Below are positions 1 through 10,100 of a stretch of 64,000 bases of DNA, one piece after another; position 1 is the first letter of the stretch, and every line of letters starts with the position of its first letter. The DNA comes from an uncultured Gellertiella sp. (lineage in GTDB: Bacteria > Pseudomonadota > Alphaproteobacteria > Rhizobiales > Rhizobiaceae): positions 1,426,001-1,490,000 of the forward strand of contig NZ_OY735139.1 in NCBI RefSeq assembly GCF_963457605.1, read 5' to 3'. The notes under the pieces were generated by a model. The model saw only the letters and a list, made by a program, of their open reading frames with translations, did no database searches and had not been told where the DNA came from. The translations under genes were made by a program, and so were the position numbers.

Positions 1-1885
1 TCGCGAGATCCGCCGCTTCCTCCGGCGTCTGGAACAGGGGACCGGCGACCACCTCGAAGCCGGCATCGCCGAAAGCCGACGCGATGATCTTCGCGCCGCG
101 ATCATGGCCGTCCTGGCCAAGCTTGGCGACCATCAGCTTGGGCTTGACCTTCAGCGATGTCGCCATGTCGCGCACCCGTGCGGCCAGGTTCTGGTATTCC
201 GGGTCATCGCCATAGGCCGCCGCATAGACGTCGTGGACCACGACCGGCTTTGCCGCGTGATCGCCGAAAACCGAGCGCAGCGCATCGGAAATTTCCCCGA
301 CGGTTGCCCGCGCGCGCGCGGCATCGACCGCTGCCGCCAGAATATTGCCCTCGGCTCCGCCGCGTGCCACGCCCGCCAGGTTTTCCAGCGCCCTTGCCAC
401 CCGGTCCGGGTCGCGCTGGCGCTTCAGCTGTTCCAGCCGCCGGATCTGCGAGGCGCGCACGGCGGTATTGTCGATCTCGAGAATGTCGATTTCGCTTTCC
501 TGCTCCAGCCGGTACCTGTTGACACCGACGATCACCTCGTCCCCCCGGTCGACCGCCGCCTGGCGACGGGTCGCGGCCTCCTCGATCATCCGTTTCGGAA
601 AGCCCGAGGCGACCGCCTTCGTCATGCCGCCCATCGCCTCGACTTCCTCGATCAGCGCCCAGGCCCTTGTCGCGAGGTCGTCGGTCAGGCTTTCGACATA
701 GTAGGAGCCCGCCAGCGGATCGACCACCCTGGTCACCCCGGTTTCGTGCTGGAGGATCAACTGGGTATTGCGGGCGATGCGGGCCGAAAATTCGGTCGGC
801 AGCGCAATCGCCTCGTCAAAGGAATTGGTATGCAGCGACTGGGTGCCGCCCAGCACCGCCGACATCGCCTCGAAGGCGGTGCGGACAATGTTGTTATAGG
901 GATCCTGCTCCTGCAGCGACACGCCGGACGTCTGGCAATGGGTGCGCAGCATCAGCGAGGCGGCCTTTTTCGGCTGGAATTCCTCCATGATCTTCGACCA
1001 CAGCAGCCGGGCGGCGCGCAGCTTGGCGGCCTCCATGAAGAAATTCATGCCGATGGCGAAGAAGAAGGACAGCCGTCCGGCGAAATCGTCGATATCGAGG
1101 CCCTTGGCAAGTGCTGCCCGCACATATTCGCGCCCGTCGGCAAGGGTGAAGGCCAGTTCCTGCACCAGCGTCGAGCCCGCTTCCTGCATGTGATAGCCGG
1201 AAATCGAGATCGAATTGAAGCGCGGCATTTCCTTCGCGGTATATTCGATGATGTCAGCCACGATCCGCATCGAAGGCTCCGGCGGATAGATATAGGTGTT
1301 GCGGACCATGAATTCCTTGAGGATGTCGTTCTGGATCGTGCCCGAAAGCGCCGCACGCGGCACGCCCTGTTCCTCGCCCGCAACGATGAAATTGGCAAGA
1401 ATCGGAATGACCGCGCCATTCATCGTCATCGACACCGAGATCTCTTCGAGCGGGATGCCGTCGAACAGGATTTTCATGTCCTCGACGCTGTCGATCGCCA
1501 CGCCCGCCTTGCCGACATCGCCGACCACGCGCGCATGGTCGCTGTCATAGCCGCGATGGGTGGCAAGGTCGAAGGCAACCGAAACGCCCTGCTGACCGGC
1601 GGCAAGCGCCTTGCGATAGAAGTTGTTGGAATCCTCGGCAGTCGAAAAACCGGCATATTGCCGGATCGTCCAGGGCCTGCCGGTATACATGGTGGCGCGC
1701 GGTCCGCGCGTGAAGGGCGCAAAGCCCGGCATGCTGCCGAGATGGGTGGTGGCGGCCAGATCCTCGTCCGTGTAGAGCGGCTTGACGTCGATGCCTTCGG
1801 GCGTGTGCCAGACCAGATTTTCGGCCGGTGATTTCAGCTCCTTCTCGGCGAGCGCCTTCCAGTCGGTGATGGTCTTGCCGGTCAT
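1..1885 (-). CDS. scpA: Methylmalonyl-CoA mutase, C-terminus cut by window edge
   Basis: Adenosylcobalamin-dependent mutase converting (R)-methylmalonyl-CoA to succinyl-CoA, the last step of propionyl-CoA assimilation. The translation opens [17 protein letters not shown] and continues through the catalytic barrel ([41 protein letters not shown]). Near the window edge it reaches the B12-binding motif GQDGHDRG, whose His is the lower cobalt ligand. About 628 codons are visible; single-chain family members run to about 710, so the end of the B12 domain lies outside. Last gene of the pccB-pccA operon, 59 bases after pccA. The ATG at 1885 has GGAG about 9 bases upstream. Identification is firm. 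Confidence 0.95.
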   Translation of the reverse strand, partial: MTGKTITDWKALAEKELKSPAENLVWHTPEGIDVKPLYTDEDLAATTHLGSMPGFAPFTRGPRATMYTGRPWTIRQYAGFSTAEDSNNFYRKALAAGQQGVSVAFDLATHRGYDSDHARVVGDVGKAGVAIDSVEDMKILFDGIPLEEISVSMTMNGAVIPILANFIVAGEEQGVPRAALSGTIQNDILKEFMVRNTYIYPPEPSMRIVADIIEYTAKEMPRFNSISISGYHMQEAGSTLVQELAFTLADGREYVRAALAKGLDIDDFAGRLSFFFAIGMNFFMEAAKLRAARLLWSKIMEEFQPKKAASLMLRTHCQTSGVSLQEQDPYNNIVRTAFEAMSAVLGGTQSLHTNSFDEAIALPTEFSARIARNTQLILQHETGVTRVVDPLAGSYYVESLTDDLATRAWALIEEVEAMGGMTKAVASGFPKRMIEEAATRRQAAVDRGDEVIVGVNRYRLEQESEIDILEIDNTAVRASQIRRLEQLKRQRDPDRVARALENLAGVARGGAEGNILAAAVDAARARATVGEISDALRSVFGDHAAKPVVVHDVYAAAYGDDPEYQNLAARVRDMATSLKVKPKLMVAKLGQDGHDRGAKIIASAFGDAGFEVVAGPLFQTPEEAADLA

Positions 1886-1944
1886 GCGGTTCGTCTCCAG
1901 TTCCTGTGTCGTGTCGGCGGTTGCGGGGCAAGGTTGCCCGTGAC

Positions 1945-3948
1945 CTATTCGAATTCCATGATCAGTTCGTCGACGGCGAGCGATTGCCCGGCGGAAACGG
2001 CGACCTTCTTCACCACCGAGCGCTTTTCGGCACGCAGGATGTTTTCCATCTTCATCGCCTCGACGGTTGCCAGCGCCTGTCCGGCTTCCACCGTGTCACC
2101 TGCGGCGACCAGCACCGAGGTGATCACCCCCGGCATCGGGCAGAGCAGCATGCGCGAGGTGTCGGGTGGCAGCTTGACCGGCATCAGCCGGGCAAGTGCG
2201 GCGACATGCGGCTCGCGCACATGGACGATCAGGTCCATGCCGCGCCAGCGCAGCCGATAGCCGGTGCCGGAGCGGTTGACCTTGACGCCGAGATGCGCGC
2301 CATTGACGGTAAATCCGGTCAGCGTATCGCCCGGCTGCCAGCCGCCCGCGACGTCAAGCGACGTGCCATCGGCAAAGCTGACCCTCTGGCCCTCGGCGTG
2401 ATGGCCAAGCGTCACCGCGAAGGAATGGCCGCCGAGCGTGACGACCCAGTCCTTGCCGATCACCCGCTTGTGGTTGCCGATGGTGCCGGAAATCTGCGTT
2501 GCGCGGGTTTCGGCAATGCCGTTCACCAGCGTGGCAATCGCCGCAAGCTTGCGCGCGTCGGTGTCTGAGGGTGCGACCCCGGTAAAACCATCCCTGAACT
2601 CTTCGGCGATATAGGCGGTGGTGATCTTGCCCGAGCGGAAGCGGGCCTGCTGCATTACCGCCGACAGGAACGGCAGGTTATGGCCGATGCCCTCCACCTC
2701 GAATGTGTCAAGTGCGGTACTCATCGCGTCGATGGCGGCGAGGCGATCGGGAGCCCAGGTGCAGAGCTTGGCGATCATCGGATCGTAATACATCGAGATT
2801 TCGCCACCCTCGAAGACGCCGGTATCGTTGCGTACCACGGTGCCATCGGCGCGCCTGCCTTCGGCGGGCGGGCGGTAGCGGGTGAGCCTGCCAATCGACG
2901 GCAGAAAGTTGCGGAACGGGTCTTCGGCATAGAGCCGGCTTTCGATGGCCCAGCCGTTGAGCCTGATGTCGGCCTGGCCGAAGGCGAGCTTTTCGCCTGC
3001 TGCAACCCGGATCATCTGTTCGACCAGATCGATGCCGGTGATCAGTTCGGTAACGGGATGCTCGACCTGCAAGCGGGTGTTCATCTCGAGGAAGTAGAAA
3101 TTCCGGCTGCCATCGACGATGAATTCCACCGTGCCTGCCGAGCAGTAGTTGACCGCTTTGGCCAGCGCCACGGCCTGTTCGCCCATCGCCCTGCGGGTGG
3201 CCTCGTCGAGAAAGGGAGAGGGCGCCTCCTCGATGACCTTCTGGTTGCGGCGCTGGATCGAACATTCCCGCTCGCCGAGATAGAGCACGGTGCCATGCTG
3301 GTCGCCCAGCACCTGGATTTCGATATGGCGGGGTTCTGTGACGAATTTCTCGATGAAGATCCGGTCGTCGCCAAACGAGTTCTTCGCCTCGTTCTTCGAC
3401 GACTGGAAGCCTTCGCGGGCTTCCTCGTCGTTCCAGGCGATGCGCATGCCCTTGCCGCCCCCGCCGGCAGAGGCCTTGATCATCACTGGATAGCCGATCT
3501 CGCCGGCAATCTTCACCGCTTCGGCCGCATCCTCGATCAGGCCCATATGGCCGGGGACGGTCGAAACGCCGGCGGCGGCGGCGAGCTTCTTCGAGGTGAT
3601 CTTGTCGCCCATCGCCTGGATCGCGCCGACCGGCGGGCCGATGAAGGCAACGCCTTCCTTTTCCAGCGCCTCGGCAAAAACCGCGTTTTCCGACAGGAAC
3701 CCGTAGCCCGGATGCACGGCATCCGCGCCGCTCCGGCGAATTGCATCGAGGATCCGGTCGATGACGATGTAGGACTGGTTCGAGGGCGCGGGCCCGATAT
3801 GGATGGCCTCATCCGCCATTTTCACATGCAGCGCCTCGGCATCCGCATCGGAATAGACCGCAACGGTGGCGATCCCCATCTTCCGCGCGGTCTTGATGAC
3901 CCGGCAGGCAATTTCACCACGGTTGGCAATAAGGATTTTCTTGATCAT
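1945..3948 (-). CDS. pccA: Propionyl-CoA carboxylase alpha subunit (biotin carboxylase/biotin carrier)
   Basis: Carboxylates its own biotin with ATP and bicarbonate, for transfer to propionyl-CoA by PccB. The 667-residue protein starts [17 protein letters not shown]. It has a biotin carboxylase N-domain, an ATP-grasp domain (glycine loop GGGGKGMRI near residue 165; [16 protein letters not shown] near 230) and a C-domain ([14 protein letters not shown]). A linker/BT region follows, then a biotinyl domain with VEAMKMEN, where K633 carries biotin. Length and domain order are those of PccA-type alpha chains rather than the short AccC. It lies between the DUF2442 gene (8 bases upstream) and the mutase, and is probably cotranscribed with pccB. 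A 3-methylcrotonyl or acetyl substrate cannot be excluded from this chain alone, but the mutase neighbour argues for propionyl-CoA. Confidence 0.95.
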   Translation of the reverse strand: MIKKILIANRGEIACRVIKTARKMGIATVAVYSDADAEALHVKMADEAIHIGPAPSNQSYIVIDRILDAIRRSGADAVHPGYGFLSENAVFAEALEKEGVAFIGPPVGAIQAMGDKITSKKLAAAAGVSTVPGHMGLIEDAAEAVKIAGEIGYPVMIKASAGGGGKGMRIAWNDEEAREGFQSSKNEAKNSFGDDRIFIEKFVTEPRHIEIQVLGDQHGTVLYLGERECSIQRRNQKVIEEAPSPFLDEATRRAMGEQAVALAKAVNYCSAGTVEFIVDGSRNFYFLEMNTRLQVEHPVTELITGIDLVEQMIRVAAGEKLAFGQADIRLNGWAIESRLYAEDPFRNFLPSIGRLTRYRPPAEGRRADGTVVRNDTGVFEGGEISMYYDPMIAKLCTWAPDRLAAIDAMSTALDTFEVEGIGHNLPFLSAVMQQARFRSGKITTAYIAEEFRDGFTGVAPSDTDARKLAAIATLVNGIAETRATQISGTIGNHKRVIGKDWVVTLGGHSFAVTLGHHAEGQRVSFADGTSLDVAGGWQPGDTLTGFTVNGAHLGVKVNRSGTGYRLRWRGMDLIVHVREPHVAALARLMPVKLPPDTSRMLLCPMPGVITSVLVAAGDTVEAGQALATVEAMKMENILRAEKRSVVKKVAVSAGQSLAVDELIMEFE

Positions 3949-3956
3949 GGTTGCGG

Positions 3957-4235
3957 CTACTCTGCTGCTTCTGCCGGGGGTTTGGCGTTAGGATATTTGC
4001 GGCCCATCAACATCCCCTCGATGCTGAGATCCTCGTCAAGATCAGGCCAGTGAATGCCGAACGGCGAGAGCTCGGTCCGGTTGCGCACCTCCGGCGTCGC
4101 ATGGAGCAGCGGCGGATACCACCAGAGCGGGGTTACAAGCTGCACGCCATCGGCAAGCCGCACCACCAGTTCCGTCTCGGTGCACCGGACTTCGACAGGC
4201 TCCAGCAGATCTTCGTCAATTTCCAAAGTGTTCAT
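3957..4235 (-). CDS. DUF2442 domain protein
   Basis: Small 92-residue protein with the DUF2442 pattern: an acidic N-terminus (MNTLEIDEDLLEPVEV), a region reading LVVRLADGVQLVTPLWWYPPLLHATPE with the hallmark 'W-P-L-L' segment, and a DLDEDLSIEGML tail. It overlaps the preceding DUF4160 gene by 20 bases, which implies translational coupling, and ends 8 bases before pccA. DUF4160/DUF2442 pairs occur widely and are often listed as putative toxin-antitoxin-like modules, though to my knowledge with little functional proof. Here the pair is embedded in the propionyl-CoA carboxylase operon. Function unknown. Confidence 0.85.
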   Translation of the reverse strand: MNTLEIDEDLLEPVEVRCTETELVVRLADGVQLVTPLWWYPPLLHATPEVRNRTELSPFGIHWPDLDEDLSIEGMLMGRKYPNAKPPAEAAE

Positions 4236-4452
4236 GCCACTTCTCCAGAATGTCCTGCTGTCGTTCCCGCACCACGGCCAGAATTGCGTTCAGTTCCTGC
4301 TCGCTGCATCGCCTGTTCTTGGCCACGGCAAGGTTTGCGAGCCAGATCTTACACTCTTTCCTGTCCTTCATCACATGCACATGCGGCGGCTCGCAACGAT
4401 CCAGGCTATAGAAAAGAAAAGCCCACCCTTGCCATTCGAAAACCTTTGGCAT
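4216..4452 (-). CDS. DUF4160 domain protein
   Basis: 78-residue protein beginning MPKVFEWQGWAFLFYS, the usual DUF4160 opening, followed by the conserved EPPHVHVMKDRKECKIWL core containing the H-V-H signature. The ATG at 4452 was chosen because the reading frame upstream of it runs into pccB and lacks family similarity. It starts 10 bases after pccB and overlaps the DUF2442 gene by 20 bases. The His-rich motif might bind metal or act catalytically, but that is conjecture. Partner of the DUF2442 protein; role in the operon unknown. Confidence 0.85.
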   Translation of the reverse strand: MPKVFEWQGWAFLFYSLDRCEPPHVHVMKDRKECKIWLANLAVAKNRRCSEQELNAILAVVRERQQDILEKWHEHFGN

Positions 4453-4462
4453 GGCCGTCCCC

Positions 4463-5995
4463 TCACAGCGGGATCGTGTCGTGCTTCTTCCAGCGGATAT
4501 CCACCTGCTTGTTCCTGAGTGATGCAAAGGCGCGGGCGATGCGGCGGCGGGAGGAATGGGGCATGATCACCTCGTCGATGAAGCCCCGTTCGGCGGCGAC
4601 GAAGGGATTGGCGAAGCGCTCCTCGTATTCTGCCGTGCGGGCTGCGATCTTTTCTGCGTCGCCGAGTTCCGAGCGGTAGAGGATTTCGGTCGCACCCTTC
4701 GCCCCCATCACCGCGATTTCGGCGGTCGGCCAGGCATAGTTGATGTCGGCACCGATATGTTTGGAGGCCATCACGTCATAGGCCCCGCCATAGGCCTTGC
4801 GGGTGATCAGCGTCACCATCGGCACGGTCGCCTGGCTATAGGCAAACAGCAGCTTGGCGCCATGCTTGATCACCCCGCCATATTCCTGGGCGGTGCCCGG
4901 CAGGAAGCCCGGCACGTCGACCAGCGTCAGGATCGGTATGTTGAAGGCATCGCAGAAGCGCACGAAGCGGGCAGCCTTGCGGGAACTGTCGATATCGAGG
5001 CAGCCGGCCAGCACCATCGGCTGGTTGGCGACCACGCCGACCGTCTGGCCTTCCATCCGGATGAAGCCGGTGATGATGTTCTTCGCAAAGGCTTCCTGGA
5101 TCTCGAAGAAATCACCCTCGTCGGCCAGCGCCAGGATCAGCTCCTTCATGTCATAGGGCTTGTTGTTGCTGTCAGGGATCAGCGTGTCGAGGCGGGCCTC
5201 CAGCCGGGCGGGATCGTCGTGGAAGGGGCGGACCGGCGGCTTCTCGCGGTTGTTGAGCGGCAGGAAATCGAACAGCGCCCGCACCATTTCCAGTGTCTCG
5301 ATGTCATTCTCGTAGGCACCGTCGGCTACTGAGGATTTCGACGTATGGGTGCGCGCTCCGCCGAGTTCTTCCGCCGTGACGATTTCGTTGGTGACGGTCT
5401 TGACCACATCCGGGCCGGTGACGAACATGTAGGAACTGTCGCGCACCATGAAGATGAAGTCGGTCATCGCCGGTGAATAGACGGCGCCGCCGGCGCAGGG
5501 GCCCATGACGACCGAGATCTGCGGGATGATGCCGGAGGCGTCGACATTGCGTTTGAATACATCGGCATAGCCGGCCAGCGAGGCGACGCCTTCCTGGATG
5601 CGGGCCCCGCCGGAATCGTTGAGGCCGATGACGGGCGCGCCGTTGCGCAGCGCCATGTCCATGATCTTGCAGATCTTCTGGGCATGGGTTTCCGACAGCG
5701 AGCCGCCAAGCACGGTAAAATCCTGCGAGAAGACATAGACCTGCCGTCCGTTGATCGTCCCCCAGCCGGTGACGACGCCATCGCCTGCCACCTTCTGGGT
5801 CTCCATGCCGAAATCGGTGCAGCGATGGGTGACATACATGTCATATTCTTCGAAGGACCCGGCATCGAGCAGCACGTCCAGCCTCTCGCGCGCCGTCAGC
5901 TTGCCCTTGCCGTGCTGGGCTTCGATGCGCCTTTCGCCGCCGCCATTGCGGGCTTCGGCGCGCCGGCTTTCCAACTGTTCCAGAACTGCGCGCAT
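4463..5995 (-). CDS. pccB: Propionyl-CoA carboxylase beta subunit (carboxyltransferase)
   Basis: Transfers the carboxyl group from carboxybiotin to propionyl-CoA, giving methylmalonyl-CoA. It is a 510-residue crotonase-fold carboxyltransferase. The N-half has [20 protein letters not shown] and the oxyanion region [20 protein letters not shown] with [17 protein letters not shown]. The C-half has [29 protein letters not shown] (read in two parts) and [18 protein letters not shown]. Length matches PccB. First gene of the minus-strand operon pccB-DUF4160-DUF2442-pccA-mutase, divergent from the ScfR-type regulator whose candidate operators lie 127-156 bases upstream of the ATG. Confidence 0.96.
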   Translation of the reverse strand: MRAVLEQLESRRAEARNGGGERRIEAQHGKGKLTARERLDVLLDAGSFEEYDMYVTHRCTDFGMETQKVAGDGVVTGWGTINGRQVYVFSQDFTVLGGSLSETHAQKICKIMDMALRNGAPVIGLNDSGGARIQEGVASLAGYADVFKRNVDASGIIPQISVVMGPCAGGAVYSPAMTDFIFMVRDSSYMFVTGPDVVKTVTNEIVTAEELGGARTHTSKSSVADGAYENDIETLEMVRALFDFLPLNNREKPPVRPFHDDPARLEARLDTLIPDSNNKPYDMKELILALADEGDFFEIQEAFAKNIITGFIRMEGQTVGVVANQPMVLAGCLDIDSSRKAARFVRFCDAFNIPILTLVDVPGFLPGTAQEYGGVIKHGAKLLFAYSQATVPMVTLITRKAYGGAYDVMASKHIGADINYAWPTAEIAVMGAKGATEILYRSELGDAEKIAARTAEYEERFANPFVAAERGFIDEVIMPHSSRRRIARAFASLRNKQVDIRWKKHDTIPL

Positions 5996-6121
5996 GGCGT
6001 CTTCCTCCCGATGTCATTCTGCCCCGCCGGTGCCAATCCTACAGCCCGCGGACCCATGCGCAATAACGCCGATCGTCTAAGATGAAAACGCTTGATCGGG
6101 TGCGCATGCGTATTATACAAA

Positions 6122-6151
6122 TTTGCGAAGTGAAAATTGCGAATTTGCGAA
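6122..6151. promoter_or_regulatory. Candidate ScfR/PccR operator: repeats of TTTGCGAA
   Basis: Three copies of an octamer lie just before the regulator start codon: TTTGCGAA at 6122-6129, ATTGCGAA at 6136-6143 and TTTGCGAA at 6144-6151, the last two abutting. Each is one base from the palindrome TTTGCAAA, which I recall as the binding unit of RamB and PccR-type ScfR regulators. The location, between the regulator and the divergent pcc operon, fits autoregulation. The spacing (6 bases, then 0) differs from the N4 spacing I associate with Rhodobacter PccR, so the assignment is tentative. Confidence 0.5.
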
Positions 6152-6152
6152 C

Positions 6153-7568
6153 ATGGCCATCGGTAAACTCTATATCGGCCGCAAGGTCAGGGAATTGCGC
6201 GAGGCGAACCGGGCCACCCAGGGCCAGTTTGCCGAACGCATCGGCATCTCCACCTCCTATCTCAACCAGATCGAGAACAACCAGCGCCCGGTCTCGGCCG
6301 CGGTGCTCCTGGCGCTGGCGGAGAAATTTGCCATCGACATTGCCGATCTCTCCTCCGGCGAAGGTGACCGGCTGCTGTCGGCGCTGTCGGAGGCGCTGTC
6401 CGATCCGCTGTTCGAGACCTATACGCCGAGCCTGCAGGAGCTGAAGCTGGTCGCCCAGAATGCGCCGGGACTGGCCCATGCGCTGATCACCTGCCACCAG
6501 GCCTATCGCCGCAACGGCGAGCAGCTGGCGAGTTTCGACGACCGGCTGGGGCGCACCACCGGCCTTGCCGAGCCGACGCCCTATGAAGAGGTGCGCGACT
6601 TCTTCCACTTCGTCGACAATTACATCCACGATCTCGACCTGGCCGCCGAACGGCTGGCGGGAAACCTCGGGCTTGGCGAGGGCGAGAACCACGCCGCGCT
6701 TTCCGCCTGTCTGGAGCGCGACCACGGGGTACGGGTGTTGCGCGGCGATCCCGCCGACGAGCATGTCCGGCGCTTTGACCGTTCGTCCAGAACATTGTCG
6801 GTCAATCCCTATGCGCCTGCCCCGACACGGGATTTCCAGCTGGCGCTGATGATTGCCCAGCTCAATGCCGCCGACAGGGTCGATGCCATCGTCGCGCAGG
6901 CCGGGTTTCGCAGCGAGGAAGCGCAGGAAATCTGCAAGATCGGCCTGCACAATTATTTCGCCGGCGCCCTGCTGCTGCCCTATCAGCTGTTCCAGAAGGC
7001 TGCCCGCGAGCTTCGCCACGATATCGAGCTGCTGTCGGCGCGCTTCGGGGCCTCGCTGGAACAGGTCTGCCACCGGCTGAGCACGTTGCAGCGACCGGGG
7101 GCCAAGGGTGTGCCGATCTTCTTTGCCCGGATCGACCGGGCGGGCAACATCACCAAGCGCCACAGCGCTGCCAAGCTGCAATTTGCCCGCTTCGGCGCGG
7201 CCTGTCCGTTGTGGAACGTGCATCAGGCCTTCGAAATGCCGGGGCGGATCATCCGGCAGCTGGCCGAAACGCCCGACGGCATGCGCTATCTCTCGCTTGC
7301 CACCCAGATTTCAAAGGGCGGCGTGCATTATGGCGCACCGCGCCCGCGCTATGCCATCGCGCTCGGCTGCGAGATTTCCTATGCGGACAGTTTCGTCTAT
7401 GCCGACGATCTCGATCTTTCCAACCGGCAGGCCTATGATCCGATTGGCATTTCCTGCCGGATCTGCGAGCGCACCCGCTGCCCGAGCCGTGCCGTGCCGC
7501 CCTTGAAGAGGAAGCTGGTGATCCGCCACGACCTGCGCGGCACGCTGCCCTACGACATCACGGACTGA
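6153..7568 (+). CDS. pccR: ScfR-family (short-chain fatty acyl-CoA) transcriptional regulator
   Basis: 471-residue XRE-type regulator. Residues about 8-62 form a helix-turn-helix (REANRATQGQFAERIG, ISTSYLNQIENNQRP). The middle resembles the IrrE/ImmA-like DUF955 region of the family, and the C-terminal DUF2083-type domain ends with a Cys-rich segment (SCRICERTRCPSR) before a short basic tail. ScfR proteins sense short acyl-CoAs and control propionate, acetate or glyoxylate-cycle genes; the divergent pcc operon makes propionyl-CoA control the likely role. A TTG at 6123 would add ten residues, but they overlap the repeat operator and have no family similarity, so the ATG at 6153 is preferred. 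Its 3' end overlaps the convergent MFS gene by 11 bases. Confidence 0.88.
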   Translation: MAIGKLYIGRKVRELREANRATQGQFAERIGISTSYLNQIENNQRPVSAAVLLALAEKFAIDIADLSSGEGDRLLSALSEALSDPLFETYTPSLQELKLVAQNAPGLAHALITCHQAYRRNGEQLASFDDRLGRTTGLAEPTPYEEVRDFFHFVDNYIHDLDLAAERLAGNLGLGEGENHAALSACLERDHGVRVLRGDPADEHVRRFDRSSRTLSVNPYAPAPTRDFQLALMIAQLNAADRVDAIVAQAGFRSEEAQEICKIGLHNYFAGALLLPYQLFQKAARELRHDIELLSARFGASLEQVCHRLSTLQRPGAKGVPIFFARIDRAGNITKRHSAAKLQFARFGAACPLWNVHQAFEMPGRIIRQLAETPDGMRYLSLATQISKGGVHYGAPRPRYAIALGCEISYADSFVYADDLDLSNRQAYDPIGISCRICERTRCPSRAVPPLKRKLVIRHDLRGTLPYDITD

Positions 7569-8814
7569 CGGGCTTCTGGTCCTTGCCGGCGGGCGCGTTG
7601 ACCTTCCACTCGTAGATCTCGGGCGAGGAATGGCTGTAGGCGACGAATTTTTCGCGCGGCTTCTGCCGGGGGCGGGTGAAAAGGCGGAACAGCGCGATGC
7701 CACCAAACATCAGCGCCAGCACGATGGCATACCAGAAGAACGACTTTGCCCCGAACCGGTCGACGCCGGCAGCGGCTGCCGCCGGGCCGATGGTGCCGCC
7801 CAGCGCCCAGACCAGCAGCAGGTTGGAAGACAGCGTCACATAGTCCTCCGGCTCGGCCCGGTCATTGGCGTGCGCCACGCCGAGCGGATAGAAGATTTCC
7901 GAAATGCCGCCGAAGATCGAGAACATCAGGAGCAGCAGCCAGACGGGCGTAGCCCCATTGACGAAGATGAAGGCACCGCAGATCAGCGCCAGCGCCCCCG
8001 ACAGCCAGATCATCATCATCCGCCGGTCCAGCCGGTCGGAGAGATAACCGAGCGGGAACTGCAGGAACAGCGCGCCGAGCTGCACGGAGGCCATGAGATA
8101 GACGATCTTGTCCTGCGAGAAGGAAAGCTCCTGCCCCCAGATCGGCCCGATGCTGGAGAAGGTCGATGAGACGAGTCCTGTCAGCAGGCAGGCAAGCGTG
8201 CCGAGCGGCGAGGTGCGCAGCGCCTTCCAGATATGGATACCGACCGGCGCATGCAGTTCCGGCTCCCCCACCCAGACGGCGGTGACGGGCACCAGGGCTG
8301 CCGCATAGAAGCCCGCAGCCACCATCAGCAGGTGATCGCCCGCCGGATCAAAAGGCTGCGCCATCAGCTGGCCTAGCCCGTAGAACAGGCCGATCACCAG
8401 CACGTACAGCGTCAGGATGCGGCCGCGACCGGTATTCGACGCCATGGAATTCAGCCAGCTTTCGATGACGATAGCCTGCCCGGCATTCACAAAGCCCACC
8501 ACCAGCTGGATCAGCATCAGGGCCGCTATGCTGCCGGTAAAGCCGAAGGCGAGCATCATCACCGCCGACAGTCCGGCAAAGGCGGCATAGGCGCGAACTT
8601 CGCCCACCTGGCGGATGAGATTGCTGGAGAAGACGCAGCCAATCAGAAAGCCCGCCCCTTCGGCAGCGACGACCAGACCGACATCATTGGCGGAGTGTCC
8701 CGTCGCCAGCAGGCGCAGCGGCAGCAGTGTATGGAACAGGCCCGATCCGAGAGAGTGCAGCGCGCCTCCCGCAAGCGGCGAGGCAATCGCAAAGCGGGAC
8801 ATCACCTGGCTCAT
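7558..8814 (-). CDS. MFS transporter
   Basis: 418-residue major facilitator with about 12 predicted membrane segments, beginning MSQVMSRFAIASPLAGGALHSL. The first segment pair is followed by RLLATGHSANDVGLVVAAEG, and a loop between segments 8 and 9 reads FPLGYLSDRLDRRMMMIW, the MFS D-R-x-x-R-R type signature. The C-terminus is cytoplasmic and basic (FTRPRQKPREKF). The ATG at 8814 was preferred to an upstream ATG at 8910 because the extra 32 residues are Arg/Pro-rich and unlike MFS proteins. Substrate cannot be told from sequence. Convergent with and overlapping the ScfR gene. Confidence 0.88.
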   Translation of the reverse strand: MSQVMSRFAIASPLAGGALHSLGSGLFHTLLPLRLLATGHSANDVGLVVAAEGAGFLIGCVFSSNLIRQVGEVRAYAAFAGLSAVMMLAFGFTGSIAALMLIQLVVGFVNAGQAIVIESWLNSMASNTGRGRILTLYVLVIGLFYGLGQLMAQPFDPAGDHLLMVAAGFYAAALVPVTAVWVGEPELHAPVGIHIWKALRTSPLGTLACLLTGLVSSTFSSIGPIWGQELSFSQDKIVYLMASVQLGALFLQFPLGYLSDRLDRRMMMIWLSGALALICGAFIFVNGATPVWLLLLMFSIFGGISEIFYPLGVAHANDRAEPEDYVTLSSNLLLVWALGGTIGPAAAAAGVDRFGAKSFFWYAIVLALMFGGIALFRLFTRPRQKPREKFVAYSHSSPEIYEWKVNAPAGKDQKPVSP

Positions 8815-9395
8815 GATCCATTTTCTCCATGCGCAACGGCCCATCGGGCGCGGTCGCGCTCTTTTCGGGACCCAATGCAGTTCCCGGGCCTGAATGGCCG
8901 GAGGCAGCATGCATCCCTGTCAACCCTTGTGAACCTGCACTGTTTGTGACACCTGGTGGCATCAAAGCGGCAGTCGAGATCATCTGATACCGGTCCTGCT
9001 GGCCACGGCTCAAGCTGAACCATGCATCAGGTCTTGCCGTCTCGTCGCGGCAAAACCGGGCCGCTTTGGGCGGCATCTTGCATGGAAAAGACGAAGGATT
9101 GGCTTCAGCCCCGCGCCAGATGCAAGCCTGCCAGCTGAATTTGGCGGCAGTCATCCCTCTTTATCCGGTTCCAATTTGCCGCGCAAGCCATTACTATAAG
9201 ACCGTATAGCTTTTGCTTTACATCTTTATTTCAACATCTTGACCATCGGGGCAGGAAAGGGCAATGCCGCCGTTAGTCCCGATATTCCGGTGGCCGCGCC
9301 TGCCTGCCCCCACGTCAGGCGCGCTACGAGACTGCACATATCGCTCCGCAGCCATTTGCCAAGGCCCGCCTTGCCAGAGGATAGATGACCCCGTG
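8815..9395. other. 581-base divergent intergenic region (MFS / TetR)
   Basis: No convincing gene; overlapping frames are Arg/Pro-rich mirrors. The stretch at 9175-9240 is markedly A+T-rich compared with its surroundings and probably carries the promoter of the TetR gene. It contains CTATA at 9194-9198 and TATAG at 9205-9209, an inverted repeat with 6-base spacer, which could be an operator for the TetR protein. Confidence 0.4.
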
Positions 9396-10034
9396 ATGAA
9401 ACTGAAAGTGATGCAAAAACCGCGTGCCAGTTACCGCCGGGAATCGGCAGAGGACCGTCGCCGCCAGCTCGGCGAGGCCGCCCTGCGCTGCATCCAGAAA
9501 AGCGGCAGTGCCGGGGTTTCCGTACGCCAGATCGCGACCGAGGCGGGGGTGACGCAAGGGTTGATCACCCATCATTTCGGCGAAATCAACGAGTTGATCG
9601 CCTTTGCCTTCGACATCATGGCGGCGGATCTGCACAGCGGCATCACCGCCGCCATCGATGCCGCCCCAGACCACCCACGCGCCCGGATGGAAGCCTGTAT
9701 CGAGGCCTCCTTTTCGCCCGAGATCTTCGATCAGACGACGCTTGCCGTCTGGATCGTGTTCTGGGGACTGGTGCTGCATTCGCCGAAGATGAGTGCGGCC
9801 CAGCAACGCGACAACACGCTCTATGTCAGCCGGATGGAACGGCTGATCGGCGATCTGGCCGGGGTCGAGGGCTTCAAGGTCCTGAATATCCGGCTCGCCG
9901 CCGTACAGTTTGCCGCGATGTTCGACGGGCTATGGCTGAACTGGTGCCTGAACCCGCAAAGCTTCAGCCGCGAGGACGGCATCACGCTCTGCCGCAACTG
10001 GGTGGAGGGTCTGCGCCGCGGCGCTTACGCGTGA
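9396..10034 (+). CDS. TetR-family regulator, BetI-like C-terminal domain
   Basis: 212-residue regulator. The N-terminal domain (about residues 15-65) has RRQLGEAALRCIQKSG, VSVRQIATEAGVTQGLITHHFG; the H-H-F-G recognition end is typical of the BetI subgroup. The C-terminal ligand domain includes TLAVWIVFWGLVLHSPKM and FAAMFDGLWLNWCLNP, also BetI-like. No choline or betaine genes lie nearby, so it should not be named betI. Start ATG at 9396 (MKLKVMQKPRASYRR); a second ATG at 9411 is possible. Candidate targets are itself and the divergent MFS gene, but this is inference. Confidence 0.85.
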   Translation: MKLKVMQKPRASYRRESAEDRRRQLGEAALRCIQKSGSAGVSVRQIATEAGVTQGLITHHFGEINELIAFAFDIMAADLHSGITAAIDAAPDHPRARMEACIEASFSPEIFDQTTLAVWIVFWGLVLHSPKMSAAQQRDNTLYVSRMERLIGDLAGVEGFKVLNIRLAAVQFAAMFDGLWLNWCLNPQSFSREDGITLCRNWVEGLRRGAYA

Positions 10035-10040
10035 AAACAA

Positions 10041-10076
10041 TCGCCCCGCGCAAACGACAAGGTGTGCGCGGGGCGA
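10041..10076. terminator. Inverted-repeat terminator between tetR and fba
   Basis: Perfect 12-base arms TCGCCCCGCGCA and TGCGCGGGGCGA around a 12-base loop. On the minus strand the stem is followed by TTGTTTTC, giving a usable U-rich tail for the aldolase transcript; on the plus strand the tail is poor. Lies between convergent genes. Confidence 0.75.
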
Positions 10077-10100
10077 GAATGGGAAAAGTGGAAAGACCGC

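Noticed and set aside
104-1831. 575-codon open frame on the plus strand
   Set aside because: It is antisense to methylmalonyl-CoA mutase; its translation is rich in Arg, His and Gly with no family similarity, as expected of the mirror frame of GC-rich coding DNA.
3957-4452. Firm toxin-antitoxin call for DUF4160/DUF2442
   Set aside because: Only the pairing and size resemble such modules; no toxin motif or autoregulatory promoter is visible, and they sit inside a metabolic operon.
8684-9154. 156-codon minus-strand frame overlapping the MFS start
   Set aside because: It lies in another frame of the MFS N-terminus plus intergenic DNA and shows no domain; the MFS frame is well supported.
9396-10034. 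Naming the TetR gene betI
   Set aside because: The C-terminal domain is BetI-like, but no choline/betaine genes are near; naming by domain alone would be misleading.
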